64,000 nucleotides of DNA from Flavobacterium acetivorans (GCF_020911885.1 NZ_CP087132.1:1302001-1366000); one strand, 5' to 3'; positions 14,772 through 23,229 are shown, counted from the stretch's first letter. Made by a program: numbers and translations. Notes: generated by a model from the letters alone, not told the origin.

Positions 14772-16364
14772 TTGCCAGATGCTGGTACATTATCAGGGAC
14801 ACAAGGAATTTGTATCGATGGTACAACAACATTTGTATCAACTGTAACAGGTGGAACATGGACTTCTTCTGATACTTCAATTGCCACAGTAGTTTCTTCA
14901 ACAGGATTGATTACGGGAGTTACAGCAGGAACAGCAACTATTTCTTATACCGTATTAGGTACAGGTGGTTGTGGTGATGTTACAATAACACGAGATGTAA
15001 TGGTGAATGCAAAACCAGCTCAACCAACTATCGAATGTTGGGAGACAGCGACTTTTGATAACGCTACATGTAAATGGGTAGTAACAGGAACGCAAGAAAC
15101 GAAACCAGCTACAGAATGTTGGGAGACAGCGACTTTTGATGACGCTACATGTAAATGGGTAGTAACAGGAACACAACCTGCTCAACCTACAACAGCCATC
15201 ACCCAACCCACATGTTCAATTCCTACAGCAACGGTATTGTTAAGCGGCTTGCCGGCAGGAAACTGGACCATTAATCCTGGGAATATTACAGGAACGGGAA
15301 GTACAACAACGATTAGCGGCTTAGCGGCAGGAGCCACTTATAATTTTACGGTAGCTAGTGCTGGAGGTTGTACCTCTAATCCGGTTGCAGTTACAATCAA
15401 TAGTTATGTATGCCCAGCGGCCGATAGCGGAACCGCGCCTTCAACAGGAGGAACAGCTATTGCCAATGTATTATCTAATGATACAACTAATGGGGCTCCG
15501 AGTACGACAACGAACTCGACAGTTTCAGAGAACGGAACTTGGCCAGCAGGCATTAGTTTGAATACGACTACTGGAGCGATTACTGTGGCAACAGGAACAG
15601 CGGCTGGAGTGTATAATGTGACTTACCAGTTATGTGATAAATTAGCTCCGTCAGCTTGTGCTACGGCAACAGCAACAATCACTATTCCATCGGTGGAGGT
15701 AGAAGCTCCAAGTATTGCTCTAGTGAAAACAGCAGTCTTAAACGATGAGGACGGAAATGGTTCTACACAAGTAGGGGAAACAATTAGCTATACTTTGTTA
15801 GTGACTAATACGGGTAATGTGGCTTTGACAAATGCAATTGTAAAAGATGCAATGCTTGGTTTTGATACAACTGCAGCTTCGATAAGCTTAGCGGTGGGAG
15901 AAAACAAAGAGTATGCGCTTACCTATAGTATAACCCAAACTGACATAGATAGGGGTGAAGTCATAAATACAGCTTCGGCGACTGCGGATAGTCCAACTGC
16001 AGTTAGGGTGTCAGATGAGGATACGGTAAATACCGGTCTGAAATTAGTATTGCCTGAAAGTGTAGTTAAAGTCTTCAATGCAGTATCTCCAAACGGAGAT
16101 GGATTCAATGATGTCTTTAGGATAGAAGGATTGCAGTTTTACCCGGAAAATACGGTCGAAATTTATAATCGTTGGGGTGTCTTGGTATTTGAACGCGACC
16201 GTTACAATAATGACGACAGAGCTTTTAGAGGAACATCTGAAGGACGTGTAACGGTAAAACAAGCAGAAGAATTACCAACGGGAACCTATTTCTATATTTT
16301 GAAATACAAGGATGGCGGGGCAAATACCTACGAGAAATCAGGCTATTTGTATATAAATCGATAA
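1..16364 (+). CDS. Giant repetitive T9SS-secreted surface adhesin (5' partial)
   Basis: One reading frame is open from the first full codon at position 3 to the TAA at 16364, giving 5453 visible residues; the start lies upstream of the window. Residues 1 to about 4923 are 63 copies of a 78-residue unit with Big_2-like Ig signatures ([21 protein letters not shown]). Each unit has two Cys that could form a disulfide. A diverged copy follows at about 4924-5001, then two copies of a CWETATF motif, a DUF11-like domain from about 5238 ([16 protein letters not shown]) and, from about 5357, a type B T9SS sorting domain ([12 protein letters not shown], then YNRWG, ending [11 protein letters not shown]). 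Such proteins cross the outer membrane by the type IX system and are held at the surface. The role as adhesin is inferred from architecture. PorP/SprF and PorE-like genes directly follow. The nearest in-frame start inside the window, a TTG at 14772, is only a chance codon. Confidence 0.93.
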   Translation, partial: ASQTVTVSAPIAQTVTGTNTVCIGSTTAFASTTSGGTWSSTDTAVATVDASTGVVTGVAAGTSAINYSVTTAGGCINTASQTVTVSAPIAQTVTGTNTVCIGSTTAFASTTSGGTWSSTDTAVATVDASTGVVTGVAAGTSAINYSVTTAGGCINTASQTVTVSAPIAQTVTGTNTVCIGSTTAFASTTSGGTWSSTDTAVATVDASTGVVTGVAAGTSAINYSVTTAGGCINTASQTVTVSAPIAQTVTGTNTVCIGSTTAFASTTSGGTWSSTDTAVATVDASTGVVTGVAAGTSAINYSVTTAGGCINTASQTVTVSAPIAQTVTGTNTVCIGSTTAFASTTSGGTWSSTDTAVATVDASTGVVTGVAAGTSAINYSVTTAGGCINTASQTVTVSAPIAQTVTGTNTVCIGSTTAFASTTSGGTWSSTDTAVATVDASTGVVTGVAAGTSAINYSVTTAGGCINTASQTVTVSAPIAQTVTGTNTVCIGSTTAFASTTSGGTWSSTDTAVATVDASTGVVTGVAAGTSAINYSVTTAGGCINTASQTVTVSAPIAQTVTGTNTVCIGSTTAFASTTSGGTWSSTDTAVATVDASTGVVTGVAAGTSAINYSVTTAGGCINTASQTVTVSAPIAQTVTGTNTVCIGSTTAFASTTSGGAWSSTDTAVATVDASTGVVTGVAAGTSAINYSVTTAGGCINTASQTVTVSAPIAQTVTGTNTVCIGSTTAFASTTSGGTWSSTDTAVATVDASTGVVTGVAAGTSAINYSVTTAGGCINTASQTVTVSAPIAQTVTGTNTVCIGSTTAFASTTSGGAWSSTDTAVATVDASTGVVTGVAAGTSAINYSVTTAGGCINTASQTVTVSAPIAQTVTGTNTVCIGSTTAFASTTSGGTWSSTDTAVATVDASTGVVTGVAAGTSAINYSVTTAGGCINTASQTVTVSAPIAQTVTGTNTVCIGSTTAFASTTSGGTWSSTDTAVATVDASTGVVTGVAAGTSAINYSVTTAGGCINTASQTVTVSAPIAQTVTGTNTVCIGSTTAFASTTSGGTWSSTDTAVATVDASTGVVTGVAAGTSAINYSVTTAGGCINTASQTVTVSAPIAQTVTGTNTVCIGSTTAFASTTSGGTWSSTDTAVATVDASTGVVTGVAAGTSAINYSVTTAGGCINTASQTVTVSAPIAQTVTGTNTVCIGSTTAFASTTSGGTWSSTDTAVATVDASTGVVTGVAAGTSAINYSVTTAGGCINTASQTVTVSAPIAQTVTGTNTVCIGSTTAFASTTSGGTWSSTDTAVATVDASTGVVTGVAAGTSAINYSVTTAGGCINTASQTVTVSAPIAQTVTGTNTVCIGSTTAFASTTSGGTWSSTDTAVATVDASTGVVTGVAAGTSAINYSVTTAGGCINTASQTVTVSAPIAQTVTGTNTVCIGSTTAFASTTSGGTWSSTDTAVATVDASTGVVTGVAAGTSAINYSVTTAGGCINTASQTVTVSAPIAQTVTGTNTVCIGSTTAFASTTSGGTWSSTDTAVATVDASTGVVTGVAAGTSAINYSVTTAGGCINTASQTVTVSAPIAQTVTGTNTVCIGSTTAFASTTSGGTWSSTDTAVATVDASTGVVTGVAAGTSAINYSVTTAGGCINTASQTVTVSAPIAQTVTGTNTVCIGSTTAFASTTSGGTWSSTDTAVATVDASTGVVTGVAAGTSAINYSVTTAGGCINTASQTVTVSAPIAQTVTGTNTVCIGSTTAFASTTSGGTWSSTDTAVATVDASTGVVTGVAAGTSAINYSVTTAGGCINTASQTVTVSAPIAQTVTGTNTVCIGSTTAFASTTSGGTWSSTDTAVATVDASTGVVTGVAAGTSAINYSVTTAGGCINTASQTVTVSAPIAQTVTGTNTVCIGSTTAFASTTSGGTWSSTDTAVATVDASTGVVTGVAAGTSAINYSVTTAGGCINTASQTVTVSAPIAQTVTGTNTVCIGSTTAFASTTSGGTWSSTDTAVATVDASTGVVTGVAAGTSAINYSVTTAGGCINTASQTVTVSAPIAQTVTGTNTVCIGSTTAFASTTSGGTWSSTDTAVATVDASTGVVTGVAAGTSAINYSVTTAGGCINTASQTVTVSAPIAQTVTGTNTVCIGSTTAFASTTSGGTWSSTDTAVATVDASTGVVTGVAAGTSAINYSVTTAGGCINTASQTVTVSAPIAQTVTGTNTVCIGSTTAFASTTSGGTWSSTDTAVATVDASTGVVTGVAAGTSAINYSVTTAGGCINTASQTVTVSAPIAQTVTGTNTVCIGSTTAFASTTSGGTWSSTDTAVATVDASTGVVTGVAAGTSAINYSVTTAGGCINTASQTVTVSAPIAQTVTGTNTVCIGSTTAFASTTSGGTWSSTDTAVATVDASTGVVTGVAAGTSAINYSVTTAGGCINTASQTVTVSAPIAQTVTGTNTVCIGSTTAFASTTSGGTWSSTDTAVATVDASTGVVTGVAAGTSAINYSVTTAGGCINTASQTVTVSAPIAQTVTGTNTVCIGSTTAFASTTSGGTWSSTDTAVATVDASTGVVTGVAAGTSAINYSVTTAGGCINTASQTVTVSAPIAQTVTGTNTVCIGSTTAFASTTSGGTWSSTDTAVATVDASTGVVTGVAAGTSAINYSVTTAGGCINTASQTVTVSAPIAQTVTGTNTVCIGSTTAFASTTSGGTWSSTDTAVATVDASTGVVTGVAAGTSAINYSVTTAGGCINTASQTVTVSAPIAQTVTGTNTVCIGSTTAFASTTSGGTWSSTDTAVATVDASTGVVTGVAAGTSAINYSVTTAGGCINTASQTVTVSAPIAQTVTGTNTVCIGSTTAFASTTSGGTWSSTDTAVATVDASTGVVTGVAAGTSAINYSVTTAGGCINTASQTVTVSAPIAQTVTGTNTVCIGSTTAFASTTSGGTWSSTDTAVATVDASTGVVTGVAAGTSAINYSVTTAGGCINTASQTVTVSAPIAQTVTGTNTVCIGSTTAFASTTSGGTWSSTDTAVATVDASTGVVTGVAAGTSAINYSVTTAGGCINTASQTVTVSAPIAQTVTGTNTVCIGSTTAFASTTSGGTWSSTDTAVATVDASTGVVTGVAAGTSAINYSVTTAGGCINTASQTVTVSAPIAQTVTGTNTVCIGSTTAFASTTSGGTWSSTDTAVATVDASTGVVTGVAAGTSAINYSVTTAGGCINTASQTVTVSAPIAQTVTGTNTVCIGSTTAFASTTSGGTWSSTDTAVATVDASTGVVTGVAAGTSAINYSVTTAGGCINTASQTVTVSAPIAQTVTGTNTVCIGSTTAFASTTSGGTWSSTDTAVATVDASTGVVTGVAAGTSAINYSVTTAGGCINTASQTVTVSAPIAQTVTGTNTVCIGSTTAFASTTSGGTWSSTDTAVATVDASTGVVTGVAAGTSAINYSVTTAGGCINTASQTVTVSAPIAQTVTGTNTVCIGSTTAFASTTSGGTWSSTDTAVATVDASTGVVTGVAAGTSAINYSVTTAGGCINTASQTVTVSAPIAQTVTGTNTVCIGSTTAFASTTSGGTWSSTDTAVATVDASTGVVTGVAAGTSAINYSVTTAGGCINTASQTVTVSAPIAQTVTGTNTVCIGSTTAFASTTSGGTWSSTDTAVATVDASTGVVTGVAAGTSAINYSVTTAGGCINTASQTVTVSAPIAQTVTGTNTVCIGSTTAFASTTSGGTWSSTDTAVATVDASTGVVTGVAAGTSAINYSVTTAGGCINTASQTVTVSAPIAQTVTGTNTVCIGSTTAFASTTSGGTWSSTDTAVATVDASTGVVTGVAAGTSAINYSVTTAGGCINTASQTVTVSAPIAQTVTGTNTVCIGSTTAFASTTSGGTWSSTDTAVATVDASTGVVTGVAAGTSAINYSVTTAGGCINTASQTVTVSAPIAQTVTGTNTVCIGSTTAFASTTSGGTWSSTDTAVATVDASTGVVTGVAAGTSAINYSVTTAGGCINTASQTVTVSAPIAQTVTGTNTVCIGSTTAFASTTSGGTWSSTDTAVATVDASTGVVTGVAAGTSAINYSVTTAGGCINTASQTVTVSAPIAQTVTGTNTVCIGSTTAFASTTSGGTWSSTDTAVATVDASTGVVTGVAAGTSAINYSVTTAGGCINTASQTVTVSAPIAQTVTGTNTVCIGSTTAFASTTSGGTWSSTDTAVATVDASTGVVTGVAAGTSAINYSVTTAGGCINTASQTVTVSAPIAQTVTGTNTVCIGSTTAFASTTSGGTWSSTDTAVATVDASTGVVTGVAAGTSAINYSVTTAGGCINTASQTVTVSAPIAQTVTGTNTVCIGSTTAFASTTSGGTWSSTDTAVATVDASTGVVTGVAAGTSAINYSVTTAGGCINTASQTVTVSAPIAQTVTGTNTVCIGSTTAFASTTSGGAWSSTDTAVATVDASTGVVTGVAAGTSAINYSVTTAGGCINTASQTVTVSAPIAQTVTGTNTVCIGSTTAFASTTSGGTWSSTDTAVATVDASTGVVTGVAAGTSAINYSVTTAGGCINTASQTVTVSAPIAQTVTGTNTVCIGSTTAFASTTSGGTWSSTDTAVATVDASTGVVTGVAAGTSAINYSVTTAGGCINTASQTVTVSAPIAQTVTGTNTVCIGSTTAFASTTSGGTWSSTDTAVATVDASTGVVTGVAAGTSAINYSVTTAGGCINTASQTVTVSAPIAQTVTGTNTVCIGSTTAFASTTSGGAWSSTDTAVATVDASTGVVTGVAAGTSAINYSVTTAGGCINTASQTVTVSAPIAQTVTGTNTVCIGSTTAFASTTSGGTWSSTDTAVATVDASTGVVTGVAAGTSAINYSVTTAGGCINTASQTVTVSAPIAQTVTGTNTVCIGSTTAFASTTSGGTWSSTDTAVATVDASTGVVTGVAAGTSAINYSVTTAGGCINTASQTVTVSALPDAGTLSGTQGICIDGTTTFVSTVTGGTWTSSDTSIATVVSSTGLITGVTAGTATISYTVLGTGGCGDVTITRDVMVNAKPAQPTIECWETATFDNATCKWVVTGTQETKPATECWETATFDDATCKWVVTGTQPAQPTTAITQPTCSIPTATVLLSGLPAGNWTINPGNITGTGSTTTISGLAAGATYNFTVASAGGCTSNPVAVTINSYVCPAADSGTAPSTGGTAIANVLSNDTTNGAPSTTTNSTVSENGTWPAGISLNTTTGAITVATGTAAGVYNVTYQLCDKLAPSACATATATITIPSVEVEAPSIALVKTAVLNDEDGNGSTQVGETISYTLLVTNTGNVALTNAIVKDAMLGFDTTAASISLAVGENKEYALTYSITQTDIDRGEVINTASATADSPTAVRVSDEDTVNTGLKLVLPESVVKVFNAVSPNGDGFNDVFRIEGLQFYPENTVEIYNRWGVLVFERDRYNNDDRAFRGTSEGRVTVKQAEELPTGTYFYILKYKDGGANTYEKSGYLYINR
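14772..15005 (+). repeat. Diverged terminal Ig-like repeat of the adhesin
   Basis: Directly after the last uniform unit the frame encodes a 78-residue domain with the same layout as the array unit: a Cys in GICIDG, a [14 protein letters not shown] core, an STGLITGV strand and a GGCGD end. The DNA is clearly different from the array consensus. It looks like an old copy that escaped homogenisation and marks the 3' boundary of the array. Confidence 0.8.
15033..15176 (+). repeat. Two 63-bp copies encoding ECWETATF segments, 81-bp spacing
   Basis: The 63-bp segments 15033-15095 and 15114-15176 differ at about two bases and encode ECWETATFD(N/D)ATCKW plus VVTGTQ. The spacing is 81 bp, or 27 codons. 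Each copy has two Cys and two Trp. It is a second, much shorter, repeat type inside the same adhesin. Confidence 0.85.
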
Positions 16365-16375
16365 AAAAAGAATAA

Positions 16376-16396
16376 CCGGGGGAGTAGATCCCCTGG
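16376..16396 (+). other. Hairpin between adhesin and porP/sprF-like gene
   Basis: CCGGGGGA (16376-16383) pairs with TCCCCTGG (16389-16396) across a 5-base loop, with one G-T pair. No T-run follows, so this is not an ordinary terminator. It lies 12 bases after the adhesin stop and 15 bases before the next start. It could protect transcript ends or weaken read-through so the adhesin and its partners are made at different levels (inference). Confidence 0.6.
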
Positions 16397-16411
16397 TACT
16401 ATAAACAGAGT

Positions 16412-17344
16412 ATGAAAGAGAAGTTTACAGGATTGTTTTTATTTTTTTTAACAGCCGTTGGCTATGCCCAACAAGATTCGCAGTACACCCAATACATGTA
16501 CAATACCATTAACATCAACCCTGCTTATGCCGGATCCAGGGAGGCGATGAGTATTTTTGTACTGCATCGGGCGCAGTGGGTAGGTCTGGATGGGGCTCCG
16601 GTAACCAATACCGTCTCGCTCCATACTCCTATGAACAGCAGTGATGTGGGACTGGGGTTTTCAATTGTCAATGATAAAATTGGACCTTCAGATGAGAGTA
16701 CCATTTCCGCTGATTTCTCCTATACGATTCCTACTTCCGAAACTCTTAAATTGTCTTTCGGATTGAAGGCAAGCGCCAGCCTACTTAATATTGATTTTAT
16801 TAATAAGCTGAGCAAATACGATTTGAATGATTATCAGTTTGAGACCAATATCGACAATAAGTTTTCTCCCAATATTGGAGCGGGAGTGTATTTGCATTCT
16901 GAAAATAGTTATATCGGTCTTTCGGTTCCTAATTTTTTAGAAACCAAACATTTTGATCGTTATGCCAGTAGAGGAGCCAACAGTCATGTTGCCGCCGAAA
17001 AAATGCATTATTATCTAATAGCCGGTCATGTTTTTGATTTGAGTTCTGAAGTAAAGTTTAAGCCATCAGTTCTGACTAAGTTGGTTCAGGGTGCACCACT
17101 TCAAGTAGATTTGTCCGGAAACTTTTTGATTAATGATAAAGTGATGGCAGGGGTAGCCTACCGTTGGAGCGCAGCTTTGAGTGCGATGGTTGGTTTTCAG
17201 GTCAATGATTCTTGGTTCATTGGATACAGCTATGATTTAGAAACCACCCGATTGGAAAATTACAATTCGGGTTCCCATGAGATATTTTTGAGATACGAAT
17301 TGTTTAATAGGTACGATAAAATGGTTTCTCCAAGATTTTTCTAA
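16412..17344 (+). CDS. PorP/SprF family T9SS outer-membrane protein
   Basis: The 310-residue protein starts with a signal peptide (LFLFFLTAVGYAQ) and then the family hallmark QYTQYMYNTININPAYAG, with RAQWVGLDGAP further on. The remainder alternates in a way expected of an outer-membrane beta-barrel and ends in an aromatic residue (SPRFF). PorP/SprF proteins are partners of type B (CHU_C) T9SS cargo. In Flavobacterium johnsoniae SprF is needed for secretion of the SprB adhesin encoded just upstream. The same order here, 47 bases after a type B adhesin, suggests this is the dedicated partner of that adhesin. Family assignment is firm; the pairing is inferred from position. The ATG at 16412 is the only start that keeps the signal peptide at the N-terminus. 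Confidence 0.92.
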   Translation: MKEKFTGLFLFFLTAVGYAQQDSQYTQYMYNTININPAYAGSREAMSIFVLHRAQWVGLDGAPVTNTVSLHTPMNSSDVGLGFSIVNDKIGPSDESTISADFSYTIPTSETLKLSFGLKASASLLNIDFINKLSKYDLNDYQFETNIDNKFSPNIGAGVYLHSENSYIGLSVPNFLETKHFDRYASRGANSHVAAEKMHYYLIAGHVFDLSSEVKFKPSVLTKLVQGAPLQVDLSGNFLINDKVMAGVAYRWSAALSAMVGFQVNDSWFIGYSYDLETTRLENYNSGSHEIFLRYELFNRYDKMVSPRFF

Positions 17345-17384
17345 ATAGGATATTGGATCCATAAAAAGCAATAAATAGCTACAG

Positions 17385-19328
17385 ATGAAAATACAAAATA
17401 TATTTTACAGTCTTTTTTTAACGGCACTTTCTTTTCAAAGTTACGGACAAAAAACAGCTGTGGAAGCAGCTGATAAACAATACGAACGTTATGCTTATGT
17501 GGATGCAATAGCCACTTATGAGCGTGTGGCCGAAAAGGGATACAAAGACGAAAAAATGTTCCAAAAACTAGGGAATGCCTATTATTTTAATGCTGATTTG
17601 GCCAAGGCAGCGCATTGGTATAGCGAACTTTTTGCAATGAATCAGGAGCAGCAAGCCGAATATTATTATCGTTATTCGCAGGCACTCAAGTCAATTGGAG
17701 ATTATGCCAAAGCCGATAAAATGTTGGAGCAGTTCAATAAAAAATCAGGTAATGACCAAAGAGCAAAACTCTTTATGGAAAACAAGAATTATCTGAAAGA
17801 CATTAAGGCCAATTCAGGGCGCTATACCATTGCAGATGCAGGGATTAATTCAGAATACTCCGATTATGGGAGTTCTTTCTTTAATAATAAATTAGTGTTT
17901 GCCTCTGCTCGTGATACTGGAGGAGTTTCCAAAAAAATCTTTCGATGGACCAATCAAACATTTACCAACCTCTACAGTTCGGAGGTGAATGCGAATGGGA
18001 ATCTGAACAGCCCGGTCTTATTCGACAAGAAAATAAATTCTAAATTTCATGAGTCTACGCCAGTTTTTACTAACGATGGAAAGACCATGTATTTTACCCG
18101 AAATAATTATTTGAACGGAAGAAAAGGGGAGGATGATAAAAAAATCACGCTCTTGAAAATATATAAGGCAACGAGAGCTGAGGATGGAAAATGGGTTAAT
18201 ATAACCGCACTTCCTTTTAACAGCGACCAATACAATGTAGCGCATCCGACTTTGAGTCCAAATGGCGAAACCCTTTATTTTTCCTCTGACATGCCGGGGA
18301 CTTTAGGGCAATCGGATTTATTTAAGGTAGCCATACTAAAGGATGGTACTTATGGCAAACCGGAGAATTTAGGCAGTGCAATCAATACCGAAGGAAGGGA
18401 AACCTTCCCCTTTGTATCCGCCGATAATGAGCTCTATTTTGCCAGTGACGGACGCCCGGGTTTGGGTGGTTTGGACTTATTTGTAGCCAAAATGAAAGAG
18501 CAAGGCGGCTTTGAAGAAATTCAGAATTTAGGGGCGCCGGTAAATAGTCCTGCTGACGACTTTGCTTTTTTGATAGATGCCAACAGCCGTACCGGTTTTT
18601 TTACGTCTAACAGGCCTGGGGGGAAAGGCTATGACGATATCTATAAGTTTACTGAGATTAAAAAGATGAGCTGTGAGCAATCTTTGTCTGGTGTTATTAG
18701 CGATCAGGATACGGGCTTGGTTTTGGCCAATTCGGTGGTGAGCTTATTTGATGAAAAATTTGTTCTTTTAAAAGAGACTAAGGCTGATGAAAACGGCTAT
18801 TATGATTTTCAGCTAATTTGCGGAAAAACCTATTATGTGAGAGCCACACAAGACAGCTACGAGACAAAGGAAGAGGCTGTGACTATTGCCAAGAACTCTG
18901 GCAGAACCAATCTTTCGTTGGCTTTAACCAAAGCAAGCTGTAAGGTGGCCGTTGGAGATGATTTGGGAAAATGTTTTGGCATAAAAATGATTTATTTCGA
19001 TTTGGATAAATCCTTAATCCGAAAAGAAGCGGCCTTTGAACTGGAGAAAATCCTCGATGTCATGAAACAATATCCAAAAATGAAAATCGATGTCCGTTCA
19101 CATACCGACAGCCGTCAAACAGCCCAATACAATTTAGCATTGTCAGATAGAAGAGCTAAATCTACGGTGGCTTGGTTGATCAAAAACGGTATTGCTGCGG
19201 ATCGATTGACCGCTAAGGGCTATGGGGAAAGTCAGCTGGTCAACAAATGCAGTGATGCTGTCAAATGTTCAGAGGAAGAACATCAAGCCAATAGGCGAAG
19301 TGAATTTATTATTCTTGCGTTAGAATAA
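17385..19328 (+). CDS. PorE-like TPR / beta-propeller / OmpA protein
   Basis: The 647-residue protein has a signal peptide ending near SFQSYGQ, then TPR helices at about 25-125, a PD40-type beta-propeller at about 150-420 (LSPNGETLYFSSD, DNELYFASDGRPG), a carboxypeptidase-regulatory-like domain at about 433-510 and a C-terminal OmpA domain from about 535. The OmpA part carries the peptidoglycan-binding pattern NxxLSxxRAxxV (NLALSDRRAKSTV). This domain order is that of PorE of Porphyromonas, which anchors the T9SS to peptidoglycan. Genes of this type commonly follow PorP/SprF genes. It starts 40 bases after that gene, probably in the same transcript, and is closed by a strong terminator. It is likely a periplasmic or outer-membrane partner for the adhesin. 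Confidence 0.9.
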   Translation: MKIQNIFYSLFLTALSFQSYGQKTAVEAADKQYERYAYVDAIATYERVAEKGYKDEKMFQKLGNAYYFNADLAKAAHWYSELFAMNQEQQAEYYYRYSQALKSIGDYAKADKMLEQFNKKSGNDQRAKLFMENKNYLKDIKANSGRYTIADAGINSEYSDYGSSFFNNKLVFASARDTGGVSKKIFRWTNQTFTNLYSSEVNANGNLNSPVLFDKKINSKFHESTPVFTNDGKTMYFTRNNYLNGRKGEDDKKITLLKIYKATRAEDGKWVNITALPFNSDQYNVAHPTLSPNGETLYFSSDMPGTLGQSDLFKVAILKDGTYGKPENLGSAINTEGRETFPFVSADNELYFASDGRPGLGGLDLFVAKMKEQGGFEEIQNLGAPVNSPADDFAFLIDANSRTGFFTSNRPGGKGYDDIYKFTEIKKMSCEQSLSGVISDQDTGLVLANSVVSLFDEKFVLLKETKADENGYYDFQLICGKTYYVRATQDSYETKEEAVTIAKNSGRTNLSLALTKASCKVAVGDDLGKCFGIKMIYFDLDKSLIRKEAAFELEKILDVMKQYPKMKIDVRSHTDSRQTAQYNLALSDRRAKSTVAWLIKNGIAADRLTAKGYGESQLVNKCSDAVKCSEEEHQANRRSEFIILALE

Positions 19329-19356
19329 GCATGTTATAAGAGCATGAAAAAAACAG

Positions 19357-19383
19357 CCTTTCCATTTTGGAAAGGTTTTTTTT
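19357..19383 (+). terminator. Terminator of the adhesin module
   Basis: CCTTTCC (19357-19363) and GGAAAGG (19369-19375) form a 7-bp stem with a 5-base loop followed by eight T. It lies 28 bases after the PorE-like stop. Confidence 0.88.
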
Positions 19384-19595
19384 GTATTTGTTGATTTCAA
19401 ATAGAGTCTAACACGATGCACTTTGAGTGCATTTCGCTCTATCTTCTAAAAAAAACACACCGTAAATTGGCAGATTTTAAAATATTTATAATATAATAAT
19501 CTGCGGAACAAAAACGGTAATAATATAATGAAAACAGAAAAGAAAGCAAAAGTCAGAATACAGATAACCTCCAACCCAAAACTGATGGCTTAAAT

Positions 19596-19676
19596 CCGCC
19601 CTACTATTTTTGCCTCCAAAATCACGGAGCAGATTTCTGCGTTGGCCGGCGGGAGTGACCCCGGAGACGAGGAGGA
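19596..19676. repeat. 81-bp intergenic repeat, copy 1
   Basis: Identical to 20006-20086 except for one base (CACGGAGC here, CACGAAGC there). It is rich in G and C in its second half (GGCCGGCGGGAGTGACC) against an A/T-rich surround. No coding capacity or transposase is visible. Confidence 0.88.
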
Positions 19677-20005
19677 CAGCCAGTGGCTGTCAGGTATATA
19701 AAAAGATTAGTTTTTAAGTTTTGAATTTTTAGGCAGTGAAATCGAAGATTATTTCATCCGTTCGCTTTGCAGGCTCGGGTCATGAATACCAAAAAGGAAT
19801 AATAAAGCATGAAATCGCCAATAACAAAAAGTTTGCGCAAGCAAACACCAATAAATTAAAAGGCGATACCATATATGACCTCTAATAAATAAATTTTACA
19901 TATATGAATATTTTTTGTTTCCTTCATCCTGAGCGAAGTCGAAGGGCGAAACTTTCAGGAGACAGACTTGCTTACTGGTAACCGTTATTGTTAACGATTT
20001 TTTTT

Positions 20006-20086
20006 CCGCCCTACTATTTTTGCCTCCAAAATCACGAAGCAGATTTCTGCGTTGGCCGGCGGGAGTGACCCCGGAGACGAGGAGGA
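20006..20086. repeat. 81-bp intergenic repeat, copy 2
   Basis: Second copy of the 81-bp element, 410 bases from the first in the same orientation. Both copies run on into different G/C-rich sequence (ACAGCCAGTGG versus ACGACGAGCGG), so homology ends sharply at GAGGAGGA. Confidence 0.88.
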
Positions 20087-20157
20087 ACGACGAGCGGCTG
20101 GGGTCGCGATAGGGGAAATTTGTTCGATGATTTTTTAGGTAAAAATCGTTAGGCAGT

Positions 20158-20196
20158 GATTTTTTTGTTTCTTTTTTGATCAAGCAAAAAAGAAAA
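20158..20196. repeat. 39-bp palindromic repeat, copy 1
   Basis: Identical over 39 bases to 27432-27470. Its core is an inverted repeat, TTTCTTTTTT and AAAAAAGAAA around GATCAAGC, so transcripts from either strand would fold and end in U-rich sequence. Confidence 0.8.
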
Positions 20197-20510
20197 GCTA
20201 TGATTGTTGAAAACCAATATTGCTTGCTTTTATTGAAACGGGATTAATAGTTTTTTTGTTTCCGTCACCCTGAGAGAAGTCGAAGGGTTAATCAAGACAA
20301 ATCAAATATTCAGACACTCGAGCGCAGCGAACAGGCGAAGCAAACACCACTTAAAATAAACTTGAGTGAGCTAAAAAAGTAAAATCATAATTATTTAAAC
20401 CATTGTAATCGAATAAACGAAGTAGATACCACTTAAAATAGAAGTTAAATGAGCTAATAAAGTATAAACTGTGGTTATGCTTTAGTACCAAAATAAAATT
20501 GTATTACTAT

Positions 20511-20550
20511 AAAAAAAACGAGCCTTTGCATAGTTGTGGAGGCTCGTTTT
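20511..20550 (-). terminator. Terminator of the PBCV-adaptor-domain gene
   Basis: AAAACGAGCCT (20515-20525) pairs with AGGCTCGTTTT (20540-20550), an 11-bp stem. Read on the minus strand the stem is followed by a T-run (plus-strand A-run from 20511). It sits just beyond the stop at 20569. Confidence 0.88.
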
Positions 20551-20568
20551 GTATTTAAAAAAAAGCTA

Positions 20569-21078
20569 TTATTCCTGAATATAAGTTTTATTTCCATTAG
20601 AGTTAATATAATATTTTCCTCCTCTAGGACCGGTATACACTTTTTTACCGTTATACTCCCCCGTAACCTTATCCGCTACCTTTGGTGCTTTTTCGTTACT
20701 TGAAACCTCCTTCATTTTTTTGGATACCGCCTTTTTTTCCTCTTTCATTTTGGCATCCATTTTATTGGTTGCTGCCTTTGCTTTTCCTGCGGTAGACTTT
20801 ATTTCCCCTTTTGTGGATGCAGAGTTTTCCTTGGCTTTTTCAGCTTCTTTCTTTGCCGTCTCAGCAGCCTCTTTTTTAGCGGCTATGGTCGCCTTTCTTT
20901 TTTCATTGGCGGCTTGTTTTTTAGCTTCTTTTTCAGCTTCAGCCTTTTCCATTTTTAGTTTTTCCGTTTTTAGTTTTTCCGTTTTTGAAATAGAGGTTTT
21001 TTTCTTAGCGACTGCCTCTTGAGCATAGAAGCTATTGGAAATGACAAAAAACGAAAGTAATACTACTAATCTTTTCAT
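20569..21078 (-). CDS. Secreted Lys/Ala/Glu-rich protein with PBCV basic adaptor-like C-terminus
   Basis: The 169-residue protein has a signal peptide (VVLLSFFVISNSFYAQ), a long low-complexity charged stretch rich in Lys, Ala and Glu at about 22-130 that probably forms an extended helix, and a compact C-terminal motif (VYTGPRGGKYYINSNGNKTY) matching the PBCV-specific basic adaptor domain family. That small domain is known in chlorella virus and various bacterial proteins; its function is unknown. The gene stands alone, with a terminator behind it. Export is supported by the signal peptide; a role in the envelope is only a guess. Confidence 0.8.
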   Translation of the reverse strand: MKRLVVLLSFFVISNSFYAQEAVAKKKTSISKTEKLKTEKLKMEKAEAEKEAKKQAANEKRKATIAAKKEAAETAKKEAEKAKENSASTKGEIKSTAGKAKAATNKMDAKMKEEKKAVSKKMKEVSSNEKAPKVADKVTGEYNGKKVYTGPRGGKYYINSNGNKTYIQE

Positions 21079-21382
21079 AGTGATTTGATTTTAAGGTTTC
21101 TATGTTAAAAATAGTAAATTATTAAATATCTTCTTATAATTTTTGGAATATTCTATTGAAAAATAAGAGTCACTTACTTTGTTTTTTATTTTGTTGTAAA
21201 TCAGCTTTTTTGTGTGAATTTTATTGAAGACCTAAAAACAATTCTTTTTTTTAATCACTTGTTGTTTAAGCCGAATTAACCATTAAGGCAGAGACACTAA
21301 CACACTAATTATTCCATAAGGTTAAAATGAAATTTGCGAATTCGCGGTGAATAACTTTGAGCTAATCTATTTTAGATATAAC
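21079..21382. other. Intergenic stretch without recognisable gene
   Basis: This roughly 300-bp A/T-rich stretch lies between the PBCV-adaptor gene, whose promoter should be here, and the aspartokinase terminator. I see no open frame with family signatures, no RNA gene and no repeat shared with the rest of the window. Confidence 0.6.
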
Positions 21383-21414
21383 AAAAAAATCCCCGGAAAG
21401 TGAAATCCAGGGAA
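21383..21414 (-). terminator. Terminator of the aspartokinase gene
   Basis: CCCCGG (21391-21396) pairs with CCAGGG (21407-21412), with one G-T pair. The minus strand then runs into seven T (plus-strand A-run 21383-21389). It lies 40 bases past the stop. Confidence 0.7.
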
Positions 21415-21455
21415 ATTAGATGGCTTTAAAAAAATGAGATTATTGGAAATGTTTT

Positions 21456-22712
21456 TTAATTCCCACTTGTCACAATCTGCATGGTTTCCGTACTGATTTG
21501 TTTTAACAGTACCGTTTTGCCGTTTTCTACTGTTAAAGCGGCATCTTCATTGAAATGTCTGATGGTATAAAGCGTTACATTTTCAGTAAAGTCGACTTTA
21601 AAATTTTTGGATAAAATGGTATTCAGCTGTTTGAAATTATCAAATTTGTCTTCGACGCATACCGAAAAACTAATCGCCGAGTTCTGGATCAGGTTGACTT
21701 TGATCTTGAATTGGTGAAACAAAGAAAAAATACTGCTGATGTTTTCCTCCATAATGAAAGAAAAATCAATCGAGGAAAGCGAAATCAATAACTGATTCTT
21801 TTTGACGATAAAACAAGGCAAATAGGGTTCCAAAGCGGCTCCTTTTGAAACTTCTGTTCCTTCTAAGAGCGGATTGATAAAAGATTTTACATACAAAGGA
21901 ATTTCTTTTTTCTGTAAAGGTTGCAAGGTTTTAGGGTGAATTACCGTGGCCCCGTAAAAAGCCAATTCGATTGCTTCTCTATACGAAATATGATTCAGCA
22001 AACGGGCATTTTCAAAATAGCGCGGATCAGCATTCATCACTCCTGGTACATCTTTCCAGATGGTCACACTGTCAGCATTCAGGCAATAGGCAAAAATGGC
22101 GGCAGTATAATCAGAACCTTCACGACCTAAAGTGGTGGTGAAATTATTCTCGTCAGAGCCTAAAAATCCTTGGGTAATATTTAAAATTTTTCGTTTTACA
22201 TTTTTAGAAATGTTCTTTTGGGTCAAATCCCAATCCACTTCGGCATCTCTGTAATTCGAATTGGTTTTTATAAAACTCCTCACATCAATCCATTGGGTTT
22301 GTATGCCCATGTGATTCATGAAATGGCTAAGGATCGTTGTCGAAATCAACTCGCCATAACTCACAATTTGGTCGTAGACAAAATTGTAATTCGGCGATTT
22401 GTTATGGGCTAAAAAGTATTCCAAATCACTAAAAAGAGCATTTACCGCCGTGAAAACGGCATTTTTATCATCCTCAAATAAATCCAAAAGGATTTGATTG
22501 TGGTATTTTTTTACCTCTTGAACAGAGGATTGCAAGCCTGCCGATTTATCGAAATAGTCTTTAATAACCGCTTCAAGCGCATTGGTGGTTTTTCCCATGG
22601 CCGAAACCACCAGAAGTACATCCTCATAACCTACCGTTTGTAGCACATCGTAAACGTTTTTAACTCCCGCTGCATCTTTGACGGAAGCGCCACCAAATTT
22701 GAATACTCTCAT
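21456..22712 (-). CDS. lysC: Aspartate kinase
   Basis: The 418-residue protein phosphorylates aspartate, the first step to Lys, Thr, Met and diaminopimelate. The N-terminal amino-acid-kinase signature KFGGASVKD is at residues 5-13 and the substrate/ATP motif GREGSDYTAA at 196-205. The C-terminal third matches the position of ACT regulatory domains but is weakly conserved. Its length suits a monofunctional enzyme with no homoserine dehydrogenase part. The GNAT gene is 28 bases upstream in the same direction, so both are likely one transcript. The GNAT-aspartokinase pair divergent from fbp is, to my recollection, common in flavobacteria. The symbol is the generic one. Confidence 0.92.
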   Translation of the reverse strand: MRVFKFGGASVKDAAGVKNVYDVLQTVGYEDVLLVVSAMGKTTNALEAVIKDYFDKSAGLQSSVQEVKKYHNQILLDLFEDDKNAVFTAVNALFSDLEYFLAHNKSPNYNFVYDQIVSYGELISTTILSHFMNHMGIQTQWIDVRSFIKTNSNYRDAEVDWDLTQKNISKNVKRKILNITQGFLGSDENNFTTTLGREGSDYTAAIFAYCLNADSVTIWKDVPGVMNADPRYFENARLLNHISYREAIELAFYGATVIHPKTLQPLQKKEIPLYVKSFINPLLEGTEVSKGAALEPYLPCFIVKKNQLLISLSSIDFSFIMEENISSIFSLFHQFKIKVNLIQNSAISFSVCVEDKFDNFKQLNTILSKNFKVDFTENVTLYTIRHFNEDAALTVENGKTVLLKQISTETMQIVTSGN

Positions 22713-22740
22713 AGTATTTAGAATATAATTTTAATTTTCT

Positions 22741-23229
22741 TTATTTTAATTTGTTCTCGATGAAATGGTCGATCCCCATTTCGTCCATTTGCACAACAGA
22801 CCAGTCTTTTAAATACTTCGCCCCGGTTTTTTCGTAAAACTCAATTGCAGGAGTATTCCAGTCCAGCACATGCCAGTCAATCCGGCGAACCTGATCTTTC
22901 TTGGCCTGCTTGATGATTTCAGAATATAAGGCATAACCCAAGCCAGTACCTCTCATTTTTTCCTTGACAACCAAATCTTCCAAATGAAGGATCTTTCCTT
23001 TCCAGGTAGAATAACGGTAATAATACAAGGCGATACCTACAATTTCCTTCGTGTCCGATTCAATTTCGGCAACAAAAACATGAAATAGCGGATTAGCACC
23101 AAAACCATCTCGGATTAAATCGTCAACAGTGATCAGGACGGCATCCGGCTCTTTTTCAAAATCAGCCAGTTCCTGAATCAGTCCTAAAACGGCTTTCATG
23201 TCCTCAGCTTTTCCTCTTCTAATATTCAT
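22741..23229 (-). CDS. GNAT family N-acetyltransferase
   Basis: The 162-residue single-domain protein has the acetyl-CoA-binding motif A pattern (RGTGLGYAL near residue 116), preceded by the LEDLVVKEKMRG strand, and the later WHVLDWNTPAIEFYEKTGA typical of the diamine/spermine acetyltransferase-like branch. The substrate cannot be told from sequence. It is first in a two-gene minus-strand run with aspartokinase. A promoter-like CAAATATA box (TATATTTG on the minus strand) lies at 23292-23299 upstream. Confidence 0.88.
   Translation of the reverse strand: MNIRRGKAEDMKAVLGLIQELADFEKEPDAVLITVDDLIRDGFGANPLFHVFVAEIESDTKEIVGIALYYYRYSTWKGKILHLEDLVVKEKMRGTGLGYALYSEIIKQAKKDQVRRIDWHVLDWNTPAIEFYEKTGAKYLKDWSVVQMDEMGIDHFIENKLK

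Larger units (their letters stand above)
19384..20510. other. Gene-poor stretch filled with intergenic repeats
   Basis: I see no credible gene in this 1.1 kb. It contains two copies of an 81-bp repeat (19596, 20006), two short CCTGAGmGAAGTCGAAGGG-type elements (19928-19946, 20269-20287), a CCGTTCGC/CAGGCTCGGG motif (about 19756-19780) that recurs near 59508, a block from 19809 that resembles the region upstream of the S41 protease gene, a 39-bp palindromic element (20158-20196) that recurs at 27432, and a diverged duplication 82 bp apart (20346, 20428). Confidence 0.75.

Noticed and set aside
14772..16364. TTG at 14772 as the start of a separate 530-residue gene
   Set aside because: The frame is open without a break from position 3 and the TTG lies in the middle of a domain, so it is an internal codon of the adhesin.
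19896..20183. 95-codon minus-strand open frame
   Set aside because: It is built largely from the 81-bp repeat and other intergenic elements and has no recognisable domain.
20720..21022. 100-codon plus-strand frame
   Set aside because: It is the hydrophobic mirror of the Lys/Ala/Glu-rich gene on the other strand.
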